This document shows positions 24,549 through 32,805 of a stretch of DNA of 64,000 bases, piece by piece. The notes under the pieces were generated by a model. That model was not told the origin of the DNA. It saw only the letters and a program-made list of their open reading frames with translations, and did no database searches. How positions within the stretch are numbered: the first letter of the stretch is position 1; the number at the start of each line of letters is the position of its first letter. Source of the DNA: Candidatus Poribacteria bacterium. GTDB taxonomy: Bacteria; Poribacteria; WGA-4E; PCPOR2b. The translations under genes were made by a program, and so were the position numbers. Where the stretch lies: assembly GCA_022826645.1 (NCBI GenBank), contig JAJDUM010000037.1, forward strand, positions 1 to 64,000, read 5' to 3'.

Positions 24549-25955
24549 TTGACCGGTTTTTTCACCAATTTAGAAAAACAGTGGCAACTTTGTAAATCGG
24601 GTCCTCTTTATAACTTAAAGAGGATCTTCTATTTTTATCTGGCTTTTGGCGCCCTATTGCTGTGGATTTCTGGTTGTAATTTCCCCGGCGGCCAAAACCG
24701 TGACATCCCACAAATTCAACTGACCATACAGAACACCCTACCAATCAAGCGCGTCAATGTGCCAATTGTGTTGTCGCTCGCCGAATTGAAAGAGGTTGCA
24801 TCCAACTTTTCATTTAACGCCTATCTGGTCGTCTCAGGCCAGGCACCCGTCGAAGTCGAAATTCCAAGCCAAGCCGATGATACAAACTACGACGGTCACA
24901 GAGACGCGTTAGTCTTTTTCGTAGACCTTGAACCGCAAGAGACCAAGAGCGTCAGGATCCGATATGCCCCTGATAACGAGATGTCGGTCACACTTGGATT
25001 CACTCGGCGGACACGGGCGGGGGTATTCCCGGAGTTGGGGGGATATGCTGCATTGGAATCAGAGTGGGCTGCCTACCTCCTCCAGCCTAACGGCTCAATC
25101 AATAGCTACGGCAAGAAAACCAAAGGGTTATTCCTTGATCGATTCGTCCGGCAGCGCAGGGCTCCGTCAGATTCCGATGAGGAGATTTTGACGCCACTGG
25201 TCACAGCGGATGGCCCGAGCAACGGGCTCGGATTCGGGCTTTGGGATACGGAAACGGGGACGCTCATATCTCCTGAAGATCAGCAGGATTATGTGCGCAT
25301 TGTAGCTGATGGACCGATGAGATCGGTCGTGCAGCGGATTATACCCGATTGGGTCTTGTCGTCAGGCAGAACGGTTTCTCTCACATCAACCTACTCGATT
25401 TACGCCGGACATCAATGGGCGGAACATCATATCCAGACTCAAGGGTTAGGAGACGGGCATCGCATAGCGATCCGCTTGCCGAACCGAGGAGTCGCCCCGG
25501 TCAGAAATGAGAAAGATGGCTGGCTATGGAGTTGGGAAACGGAGACGCAAACCGACCGTGAGATGGGGTTTGGTGTTATCTACCCGGTGGACGGGTTCGA
25601 GACATTCTTCAAATCAGAGACGGGAAACACTATATTAATGAAGCCTGATCAGCATGATGAAGTTTACTACCGATTTGCCACCGCTTTGAAAGTAGAAGAA
25701 GAGGTTGAAACCGCGACACAGGTAATGGTTGACAGCATAGAGCGTCGAGACCAATCACCCCCCGATGAAAAAGAGGTTGGAGTAGCGACGAAGCAAACGG
25801 CTGACGGCATAGAGCGTCCAAACGAATCACCGCCCGCTAAAAAAGAGGTTGGAATAGCAACACAGGAAGCCTTTGAGAAGTACGTTCAGGCGATGGCGAC
25901 GGAAATCCAAACACCGCCGGTGATTCAATTCACACCACAAGAAACGAAAGAGTAA
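24549..25955 (+). CDS. DUF4861-like lipoprotein with internal C-terminal repeat
   Basis: An exported lipoprotein of about 468 residues. The start is placed at TTG 24549 (GGAGG 7 nt upstream); the track ATG at 24498 lacks such a site. The lipobox is LLWISGC, after a hydrophobic stretch. Residues from about 35 to 370 resemble DUF4861-type proteins (PIVLSLAELK, VEVEIPSQADDTNYDGHRD, LVFFVDLEPQETKSVRIRY), a family associated with polysaccharide utilisation. The C-terminal part contains two near-identical units of about 32 residues beginning EEVETATQ and KEVGVATK, with a third start KEVGIATQ, so the tail has expanded by tandem duplication. It is 19 bp upstream of the TPP-domain gene. Confidence 0.65.
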   Translation: MTGFFTNLEKQWQLCKSGPLYNLKRIFYFYLAFGALLLWISGCNFPGGQNRDIPQIQLTIQNTLPIKRVNVPIVLSLAELKEVASNFSFNAYLVVSGQAPVEVEIPSQADDTNYDGHRDALVFFVDLEPQETKSVRIRYAPDNEMSVTLGFTRRTRAGVFPELGGYAALESEWAAYLLQPNGSINSYGKKTKGLFLDRFVRQRRAPSDSDEEILTPLVTADGPSNGLGFGLWDTETGTLISPEDQQDYVRIVADGPMRSVVQRIIPDWVLSSGRTVSLTSTYSIYAGHQWAEHHIQTQGLGDGHRIAIRLPNRGVAPVRNEKDGWLWSWETETQTDREMGFGVIYPVDGFETFFKSETGNTILMKPDQHDEVYYRFATALKVEEEVETATQVMVDSIERRDQSPPDEKEVGVATKQTADGIERPNESPPAKKEVGIATQEAFEKYVQAMATEIQTPPVIQFTPQETKE

Positions 25956-25974
25956 AACTAAAAGGAGTTAAACC

Positions 25975-26574
25975 GTGTTCAATAAGGAGGAATGCTTAGA
26001 AATTATCGCGAAGCACCGCACAGACGAGGTTGTCGTCGCAACGATGGGGGTTACTGTACCTTGGGGACAGATTTCAGACCATCCGCTCGACTATGCATCT
26101 GTCGGTAGTGCGATGGGTCACGCAGCGGACTTCGGATTGGGAATTGCACTGGCAAGACCGGACAAGAAGGTGCTGGTCCTCAACGGAGATGGTAGCATGT
26201 TGATGTGTTTAGGAACATTAGCAACAGTTACCGCGTTGCAGAAACCGGCACACAATTTCTATCTCTTTGTATGCGAAAATGGTTCGTATGAGGTAACGGG
26301 AAATCAACCTATCCCGGGCGGACAGAATTTCAGTTTTACGACCATTGCACGCGGCGCAGGATTTGAGAAGTTCTATGAATTCGAGGATGCCGCATCATTA
26401 GATGAATCGCTGTCATCGATTTTAGCGGAGGCAGGACCGACCCTCATCAATCTTAAACTTGCCCTTGCCAATGAACCGCCACCGAGTCGAAGTGCGGAAC
26501 ACGCTGTGCGTTTCTTGCGTCCGACACTCGCAGGATCTACGCACGAATTGCGACAGGCGTTAGAGACAGAGTAA
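25975..26574 (+). CDS. stand-alone TPP-binding domain protein (sulfopyruvate decarboxylase beta-like)
   Basis: A 199-residue protein equal to the C-terminal TPP-binding domain of 2-oxoacid decarboxylases. It shows LNGDGSMLMCLGTL and ENGSYEVTG, the GDG-x(25-30)-N motif binding Mg-diphosphate, and DYASVGSAMGHAADFGLGIAL. ComE/sulfopyruvate and phosphonopyruvate decarboxylases of this size need a separate PYR-domain subunit for the catalytic Glu, yet no such small partner gene is in the window. It has a GTG start with AAAGGAG 7 nt upstream. It may pair with a distant subunit or act as a thiamine-dependent scavenger; the activity is not certain. Confidence 0.8.
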   Translation: MFNKEECLEIIAKHRTDEVVVATMGVTVPWGQISDHPLDYASVGSAMGHAADFGLGIALARPDKKVLVLNGDGSMLMCLGTLATVTALQKPAHNFYLFVCENGSYEVTGNQPIPGGQNFSFTTIARGAGFEKFYEFEDAASLDESLSSILAEAGPTLINLKLALANEPPPSRSAEHAVRFLRPTLAGSTHELRQALETE

Positions 26575-26624
26575 CTTAGCGACAAGCGCCCCCGGGTAGG
26601 CGGCACCGATGCGCACAAGGATAG

Positions 26625-27824
26625 CTACTGTTTCAATTCATCGGTGCTATTTCGGATCTTATGAAACGCCTCCAAGATACGCTCCATATCATCCACACCG
26701 CCTAAGAACAGTGCGTGGGTCAAGCTGCAAACTTCCTCTGCATAAACCCGTTCTGCATTGGGACAATCCACTTTGCTGTAATCGATTGTTCCTTCATAAA
26801 GCGACCCCTTTCGTGCACAGCCAAGCTGGTCAAAGAAATCCATGTCAGCGAAGGGACCTTCCTGGTAGATAGGCTGACCATGCGCACCCACGCCGCACGA
26901 TACACCTTCTGCGTTGAGAGCCTCCAAAAATCGGCTCCTTGGAACGCCATCGAACTCGTCGGGGATGTATCGAAAATCCCAATAGTAGAAGCACCATCGC
27001 GTGACACGGTCATCCCGCGGAATTGGATCAACCCCCTTGATCGCTTTTATCCCCGCAACGAGGTGGGCGGTGTTTCGCTCCCGCGTCTCGACCTGTGCAT
27101 CCAACCGCTCCAGTTGACATAGCAGAAGCGCGGCTTGGAGGTTGGTCATACGCATGTTGAGATTCGCAAAACGAGCGGCGTTTTCCGCAAGTTCTTGGTC
27201 GTTTGTGAGCACCATACCGCCCTCTCCACAGGTGAGCGTTTTCCCAATTTGGAAGCTAAACGTACCCAAGTGACCGATGGAGCCAACCCCCTTGCCTCGC
27301 CACTGTGAGCCGTGTGCGTGTGCACAATCCTCAATGACCCGAAGATCGTGTCTGTCGGCAATCTCCATGATGGCATCCATATCAGCCGGATACCCGCCGT
27401 TGTGGACGGGGATGATAGCGCGCGTCCTCGGCGTTATGGCGGCTTCAATCGCGTCAGGACTGATATTATAAGTGAGTGGGTCAATATCAACCATGACCGG
27501 CACTGCGTTGACTAGCACCACCGACGTAGCAGTTGCGACAAAGGTCAACGCCGGAACGATGACCTCGTCGCCCGCGTTCACGCCCGCTGCTTTTAAGGCG
27601 CATTGTAGTGCGACCGTGCCATTTGCCAAAGGAACGGCGTACTTGGCGTCCTGGTAGGCTGCGAACGCTTCGCCCACTTCGGCAACTTTGTCACGGCAAT
27701 TCCACTCTCCGCTGTGCAGGACCTCCAAAAGCGCCTTTTCTTCGCTCTCGCCAAAGATGGGCCACCTTTTTCCCAGCGTGCTTTTGACGACCGGTTCTCC
27801 TCCATTCAACGCCAGCACTCCCAT
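26625..27824 (-). CDS. DegT/DnrJ/EryC1/StrS family aminotransferase
   Basis: A PLP enzyme of the sugar aminotransferase group (399 residues), usually making aminosugars on nucleotide-linked keto-sugars. PLP elements are ANGTVALQCALKAAG, VIEDCAHAHGSQW and SFQIGKTLTCGEGGM with the Schiff-base Lys. The ATG at 27824 is favoured, with AGGAGG 8 nt upstream and MGVLALNGGEP at the N-terminus, typical of this family's LAINGGxP start. It lies 29 bp after the beta-helix gene on the same strand. Some members are 3-amino-5-hydroxybenzoate synthase or scyllo-inosamine-type enzymes, so nucleotide sugar is not the only possible substrate. Confidence 0.88.
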   Translation of the reverse strand: MGVLALNGGEPVVKSTLGKRWPIFGESEEKALLEVLHSGEWNCRDKVAEVGEAFAAYQDAKYAVPLANGTVALQCALKAAGVNAGDEVIVPALTFVATATSVVLVNAVPVMVDIDPLTYNISPDAIEAAITPRTRAIIPVHNGGYPADMDAIMEIADRHDLRVIEDCAHAHGSQWRGKGVGSIGHLGTFSFQIGKTLTCGEGGMVLTNDQELAENAARFANLNMRMTNLQAALLLCQLERLDAQVETRERNTAHLVAGIKAIKGVDPIPRDDRVTRWCFYYWDFRYIPDEFDGVPRSRFLEALNAEGVSCGVGAHGQPIYQEGPFADMDFFDQLGCARKGSLYEGTIDYSKVDCPNAERVYAEEVCSLTHALFLGGVDDMERILEAFHKIRNSTDELKQ

Positions 27825-27853
27825 ACAGGTCACCTCCTATACCACGTTTGTTG

Positions 27854-29047
27854 TTATTTTCTTTGGATCTCTCCATCCAGATTTCTCTCCAGCCGATTCC
27901 CTTCCAGTATCACCCGCTTTGCCTTCGCCCCAATCACGACGCCGAAGCGTTGCGTTGAATCACCGACCTCCGACTGATTGCCGATCTCGTTGTCGACAAT
28001 CATCGTGTCGTTAGTCTCGCCATCAATATAGATACCGCTGCCCTCTCCATTCGTGCCGTTGTTGTAGATTCTGTTCCCCTCCAGCCGATTTCGATGGCCG
28101 CCCGTGTACTCCGGCTCGTTTCGAAAGTAGACACCGTGGTTCACATTGCCAATCACCGTATTGCCACGCAGGAGGTTATCCGAATCCTTGTGACCGATAG
28201 AAATTCCATATCGACCGTTGCCCCGAAGCTCATTTCCTTCAAAGGTCCCGTGACGTACTCGCCAGCAGAGGAATAGGCCGTCGTCGCTATTTTCGCAAGC
28301 GGCATTGTTCCGTATGGTCGGACGCTGTGAGCCGCTGCCGGGGTGAAATCCCAAGCCTGCGTTACGATGGGAGGCGCAGTTTTCGATCGAGATGTCGTTG
28401 CTTTGTTGGAAACTGAATCCGTCGCCGTTATAGTCGTGGACGGTACAATTGTGGATTTGTGAACCGTTGACACGATAGAAGAAAATGCCTGCGCCGCGAC
28501 AACCGTTCAGATGTGCGTTGTTCGCTCGATTTCCGTCAACCGTTACACCTTCGATGCGTATATTTTCGGCATAATAGCTGCTGATGAGCGGGAACGTGTT
28601 TTTGGCAATTGCATTATTGTGCACCATGCAGTCAGCTTGAAGCGGATTGTTGATGATAAAGGTGTTCTCATCCATGCGAGCGATAATGGTTCCGACCGTG
28701 GTATGAAAGCCGCCGGAACGATCATCCTGCACGGTTACACCCATCCCGACTTTAAACCCGGAACCATCATCAACCGTGATCTGTTCTTCGCCGTAATCGC
28801 CATCCGTAGCCAACCGGGAGATATGTCCGTTCCCTTTCCGCAAGATTGTGCCTTTCCCCGCTCCAATCACCGTGACATTGCTATGCAGGTGCAGCGAATC
28901 CTCCATCTCATAGACCCCGGCCCCGATATATACAGTCCCACCTCCCAATCCTGAAACATAGTCCACTGCCGCCTGTAATGCGTAATTATCTGAACCGACA
29001 ATCGCCGCGTTTTCCACGCCAACGGTAATTGTTACACCTTTTCTCAT
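27854..29047 (-). CDS. right-handed parallel beta-helix (pectate-lyase-like) protein
   Basis: A 397-residue single-stranded right-handed beta-helix of the NosD/pectin-lyase class. ALQAAVDYVSGLGGGTVYIGAGVY is the pectate_lyase_3-type opening (substrate-lining first coil). The body repeats short coils such as NNAACENSDDGLFL, GNELRGNGRYGISIG and GNTVIGNVNHGVYF. I start at MRKGVTITVG because AAGGAG precedes it; the track start adds 24 residues. No signal peptide is evident, unusual for a polysaccharide lyase, so it may be intracellular or use another export route. It is upstream of, and probably co-transcribed with, the DegT aminotransferase. Confidence 0.85.
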   Translation of the reverse strand: MRKGVTITVGVENAAIVGSDNYALQAAVDYVSGLGGGTVYIGAGVYEMEDSLHLHSNVTVIGAGKGTILRKGNGHISRLATDGDYGEEQITVDDGSGFKVGMGVTVQDDRSGGFHTTVGTIIARMDENTFIINNPLQADCMVHNNAIAKNTFPLISSYYAENIRIEGVTVDGNRANNAHLNGCRGAGIFFYRVNGSQIHNCTVHDYNGDGFSFQQSNDISIENCASHRNAGLGFHPGSGSQRPTIRNNAACENSDDGLFLCWRVRHGTFEGNELRGNGRYGISIGHKDSDNLLRGNTVIGNVNHGVYFRNEPEYTGGHRNRLEGNRIYNNGTNGEGSGIYIDGETNDTMIVDNEIGNQSEVGDSTQRFGVVIGAKAKRVILEGNRLERNLDGEIQRK

Positions 29048-29063
29048 AATTACTCCTTGCTGT

Positions 29064-29276
29064 CTAGTACACTGCCAGATAAATGTAGCGCAAACTGTTA
29101 GTTTGCGGGCTCGGATCACAATCTAACAGATTGTGGTACAAAAGCCGCCTTTAGACGCTCCCACAGCCAAGCTGCCTTGGACATGGATATCCAAGTTTCG
29201 GACTCTCCCCGATAAATCGGGACAGGCGGAACGGAGCCGGGAGGCAATTATCGTGATTTATTTGACAGAACACTAG
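29064..29276. repeat. MITE-like element, family C copy 1 (CTAGT ends)
   Basis: The ends CTAGTACACTGCCAGATAAA and (reversed) CTAGTGTTCTGTCAAATAAA are imperfect inverted repeats. Inside are the paired hairpins (29085-29145), a CTTGGACATGGATATCCAAG stem and a TCCCCGATAAATCGGGACAG palindrome. The right CTAG is shared with the next element. An isolated end of this family lies at 18225-18245. Confidence 0.55.
29085..29107. repeat. GTAG-flanked hairpin
   Basis: GTAG-CGCAAACT-GTT-AGTTTGCG, the reverse of the copy at 683-705. It is followed at 29119-29145 by the ACAATCTAACAGATTGTG hairpin, so the two-hairpin unit is conserved. Confidence 0.65.
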
Positions 29277-29368
29277 TACACCGTCAGATAAGTTTTGAAA
29301 TTATTATATGTGCTATCGTTTGATTTCAATCAATATACACCAGCATAATTTATTGGACAGTGTACTAG
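29273..29368. repeat. MITE-like element, family C copy 2
   Basis: A 96-bp non-coding element with ends CTAGTACACCGTCAGATAA and TTATTGGACAGTGTACTAG, inverted with few mismatches. It abuts copy 1, sharing a CTAG, so the two stand in tandem between the beta-helix gene and the zinc dehydrogenase. Confidence 0.65.
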
Positions 29369-29443
29369 GTTCTGTTGACATTTCATCGCAACCAGATAAT
29401 AGAGGGACATAAATCGGTTCACTGATGGAGAACCCCAGAAAAG

Positions 29444-29473
29444 AAACCGAGTTTTGAAGAAAAAACTCGGTTT
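29444..29473. repeat. CCGAG...CTCGG hairpin
   Basis: AAACCGAGTTTT...AAAACTCGGTTT forms a stable stem. Read on the minus strand it follows the zinc dehydrogenase stop (29538) and could terminate it. The same stem occurs at 2414-2447. Confidence 0.5.
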
Positions 29474-29537
29474 CTGACAACTTTTCCAGTCGTTTGACCG
29501 TTTCTCGCAATGGCAAAAGCAATAGGCAGTTGAAGAC

Positions 29538-30575
29538 TTACTGACACAGATGCACTTTGATTGCACCGGAGCGTTTGTCGGCAGACACTCTGAACGCTTC
29601 AACAACGTCCTCCAATGGATAGCGATGGGTTACCAGTTTGGTCGCATCGACCTTACCGGACGAGATGAGCTCGATCGCTGCACCGAAATCGGTGTCCATG
29701 CCGGTGAAGCCGTAACAGTTTGAGCCGATAACACTTGCTTCTGACCAGACGATGCGACTCAGATCCACTTCCAGCGGCTCAAAGTATCCACCCACCAACA
29801 CAACTGTCCCGTGGCGTCGAACGATGCTCATCGCATCATTAAAATTTGGCCCGGTCCCAACACTTTCAATCACAGCGTCCATCCCCAAGCCACTCGTCAA
29901 GTCATCGACATATTCTTTGAGATCCATGTCACCGATGGTAACCACATGGTCAGCCCCCAACTCCTTTGCCAGTTGAGCCTGCTGATCGTACTTGACGGTG
30001 ATTAAGGTTTCTTTGGCACCTGCAGCGACCGCCGCCGCCAACGCAAACTGTCCGATGGTTCCGCCACCAATGATTGCCACCCGGTCCTGATACGTCGCCT
30101 TCGATAGCCCGACGGCGCGATAGGAGACGGCAAGCGGCTCGACCAGAGCCCCCTCCTCGAAAGTCATGCTTTCCGGTAGCTTAAAGAGCCCTGAGATATG
30201 GGCATTTGTGTACTCAGCGAAACCGCCGTGGGCATTGTGTGAAATCCATTGGCGTTCTGAACAGTGATTGTAATACCCCTTTCGACAGTGGAGACAGCGT
30301 CCGCAGTGCGAGAAAAACTCGATGGCAACCTTATCACCCGGCTGGAGTTCTGTAACCCCCTCACCCAGTTCGATGACAGTGCCACAGGTTTCGTGACCGG
30401 CGGCATTGGTATGCGATTGATCCCATTCACCAAAATAGCTATGCAGGTCGCTGCCGCAGATTCCGGTTTGTTTGGTGTCAATCCCAACGTACCCCGGCGC
30501 GGGAGGCGTGTATTCTACCTCTTGGATACTAATCTGCTCAATGCCTGTGTAAATCGCGGCTTTCATTGTAGTCAT
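29538..30575 (-). CDS. zinc-dependent MDR alcohol/polyol dehydrogenase
   Basis: A 345-residue medium-chain dehydrogenase of the threonine/sorbitol dehydrogenase type. Catalytic zinc ligands lie in TGICGSDLHSYFGEW (Cys) and AGHETCG (His-Glu). The structural zinc site is CGRCLHCRKGYYNHC, and the Rossmann motif is AIIGGGTIGQFALAAA. AAAGGAG lies 8 nt before the ATG, inside the end of the sigma-54 regulator gene 14 bp upstream, so the two genes are coupled. Substrates in this family include L-threonine, L-iditol, 2,3-butanediol and galactitol. A threonine role could complement Kbl but is not shown. Confidence 0.9.
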   Translation of the reverse strand: MTTMKAAIYTGIEQISIQEVEYTPPAPGYVGIDTKQTGICGSDLHSYFGEWDQSHTNAAGHETCGTVIELGEGVTELQPGDKVAIEFFSHCGRCLHCRKGYYNHCSERQWISHNAHGGFAEYTNAHISGLFKLPESMTFEEGALVEPLAVSYRAVGLSKATYQDRVAIIGGGTIGQFALAAAVAAGAKETLITVKYDQQAQLAKELGADHVVTIGDMDLKEYVDDLTSGLGMDAVIESVGTGPNFNDAMSIVRRHGTVVLVGGYFEPLEVDLSRIVWSEASVIGSNCYGFTGMDTDFGAAIELISSGKVDATKLVTHRYPLEDVVEAFRVSADKRSGAIKVHLCQ

Positions 30576-30588
30576 GGAAATTTCTCCT

Positions 30589-31947
30589 TTAGCGTTTTAT
30601 ATCATATTGCCGCATTTTGCGATGTAGGTTTGTGCGTTCAATGCCAAGCTGCCTAGCAGTTTCGGTGATATTCCAGTCGTTCGTCTCCAAGCAGTTTCGG
30701 ATAAAATGATGCTCAAATTCGCTTTTTGCCTCTCTAAGTGGTGTATCTGTATCGATCTGAGATGGATCGCCGCTACGATTGAGTTCCGGGGGTAAGTCGT
30801 CAACTTCAATGGTTTCACGGGGGCACAAGATGACAAGCCGTTCTACCATATTGCGAAGTTCTCGGACATTGCCGGGCCAGCTATACCTGTTCAGAATCTT
30901 CAGCGCGTTTTCGTGTATCGTCAAATTCGGTTTTTGATTTTCTCCACAGAATCGGGACAAGAAATGATCGACGAGTACGGGGAGATCTGCGACCCGTTCG
31001 CGCAAAGGCAGCATATGGAGGGGCACGACATTTAATCGGTAGTAGAGATCTTCGCGAAAATTGTCGCTCTGAATCTCTTCTTGCAAGTCTTTGTTCGTCG
31101 CAGAGATGATACGAACATCAACATGAATTGTTTGCCCGCCGCCGACTCGCTCAAATTCTTGTTCCTCAAGGACACGGAGCACCTTCGCCTGCGTCGATGG
31201 GCTCATATCGCCAATTTCGTCGAGAAAGATTGTGCCGCCATCAGCCTGCTCAAATTTTCCAAGTCGCCGGGTTGATGCTCCGGTGAATGCGCCGCGTTCA
31301 TGACCGAACAGTTCGGATTCAATGAGATCTTGGGGGATAGCTGCACAATTCACTTTGACAAAAGCGGCTTTATGACGTGGACTGAACTGGTGAATGGCAT
31401 AGGCAACCAACTCTTTCCCGGTTCCGCTTTCGCCGGTAATGAGGACACGTCCATTTGTTGGCGCAACCTGTCGAATCTTTGTCAAAATTTCTTGGATTGG
31501 CGGGCTGGTGCCAATAATCGGACGTTCAAAATCGCCGCCTTCTTCTGCTATTCGTGTGTGCCTGCGCTCAATTTTCTGGATAACTTCTGTCACTTTGTTC
31601 AGTATAATATGGAGTGAAAGGGGCTTCCCCAAGAAGTCGAGCGCTCCCATGCTCCCAGCCTCTAATGCGAGTTCAAATGTGCCGTGACCGGTGATCATGA
31701 TCACTTCTGTATCAGGGGATATTTGCTTAATCCGTCGTAGCGTCTCAATTCCGTCAAACCCGCCGGGCATCAAAATATCCAGAAACACCAAGTCGATCTG
31801 TTCACTTGCAACACAGCGAATGCCGGCTTCACCATTAGGAGCAGTTAGGGCGTTGTATCCCTCGTCCTGCAGAATATCTCGCAGCGACTCGCAAATACTG
31901 GCTTCATCGTCAATGATTAGTATGTTTGGCTTGAACTGTTGTTCCAT
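30589..31947 (-). CDS. sigma-54-dependent NtrC-family response regulator
   Basis: A 452-residue enhancer-binding protein. The receiver domain (residues 1-120) has IIDDE, phospho-acceptor Asp57 in DLVFLDILMPG and the Lys in FLGKPL. The AAA+ domain has Walker A GESGTGKE, the sigma-54 contact GAFTGA, Walker B GGTIFLDEIGD and the arginine region. A C-terminal Fis-type helix-turn-helix (NWNITETARQLGIERTNLHRKM) binds DNA. The partner histidine kinase is not adjacent. It is immediately followed by the zinc dehydrogenase, an unusual coupling that suggests it regulates that gene or shares a stimulus with it. Confidence 0.95.
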   Translation of the reverse strand: MEQQFKPNILIIDDEASICESLRDILQDEGYNALTAPNGEAGIRCVASEQIDLVFLDILMPGGFDGIETLRRIKQISPDTEVIMITGHGTFELALEAGSMGALDFLGKPLSLHIILNKVTEVIQKIERRHTRIAEEGGDFERPIIGTSPPIQEILTKIRQVAPTNGRVLITGESGTGKELVAYAIHQFSPRHKAAFVKVNCAAIPQDLIESELFGHERGAFTGASTRRLGKFEQADGGTIFLDEIGDMSPSTQAKVLRVLEEQEFERVGGGQTIHVDVRIISATNKDLQEEIQSDNFREDLYYRLNVVPLHMLPLRERVADLPVLVDHFLSRFCGENQKPNLTIHENALKILNRYSWPGNVRELRNMVERLVILCPRETIEVDDLPPELNRSGDPSQIDTDTPLREAKSEFEHHFIRNCLETNDWNITETARQLGIERTNLHRKMRQYDIKR

Positions 31948-32805
31948 GACATAAATCCAAGATTCTTCTTTACCTTTAATAACCTAAGTTGATAGTTATA
32001 GAAAACGTTGCAAACCGAACGAATGAAAGCTATATTGAATCAATTACCGCCCCGATAAATCGGGATTCAAAGCAACTCACAGTGGATTGACAAATCCACT
32101 GCATACGTACAAAGATGGCTTGGATATGTCTATCCAAGCCGAGCGGGTGTGACAAATAGCAACTTGCTTTTTAATAGACAACACTGGTATACTGTTAAAA
32201 AATAGTGGAAATCAGACAAAATTTTCGGTACATTGAGACAATTTACATCGATTTAGTTGGAAACCGAGTTGGGACTGAATCCGTTCAGTTTGTAAAAGGA
32301 CCTATGGGGCGAAATGCGGGGAGTTGCCCATTCGGTGTAGGTCTATCTCCTGAATATCGCCAGCGGTTCGCCGACTTTGCAATTTCTTCCGCAGGAAAAC
32401 GTTGGAGTGCTGCCATTGTTTCGAAGAGAAGATCGTGTTAGAGGTATATTTGCTTTCTGCCCGGATTTAGTATCGACCAAAGAAATCTATTGTTTTTGTC
32501 TTAAATGATCCTTGATTGGTTAAACCTCTGGAAATTTAGTACGTCTTTATGCTATCATAACATAACTGGACGCGCCAATCCAACAGAATTGCAGAAGATA
32601 TCCCCCGGTTTAATTGGCTTAGGATGAGGGGGACATCACCTCACCTTCACCACCAATCAATCCTCTCTTGTGCGCGTTCATCCGCGTAATAGAGGCACCC
32701 CGGTGGCGCTTCAAACCATTTTCGGAATAGCATAACCAAAAAACAGCGAAACTGTCAACGAAATGGTGAAGCATTGATACACAATCCACGTTACTTTTTT
32801 TACTT
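31948..32805. other. 858-bp intergenic region with hairpins
   Basis: It contains a CCCCGATAAATCGGG palindrome (about 32045), CAGTGGATTGACAAATCCACTG-type stem (32081-32102) and a CTTGGATATGTCTATCCAAG stem (about 32113-32132), all dispersed types. The 78-residue ORF 32205-32441 has no recognisable features. No other gene is seen. Confidence 0.55.

Noticed and set aside
32205-32441. 78-residue ORF in a large gap
   Set aside because: No good ribosome-binding site, no recognisable domain; kept only as a note.
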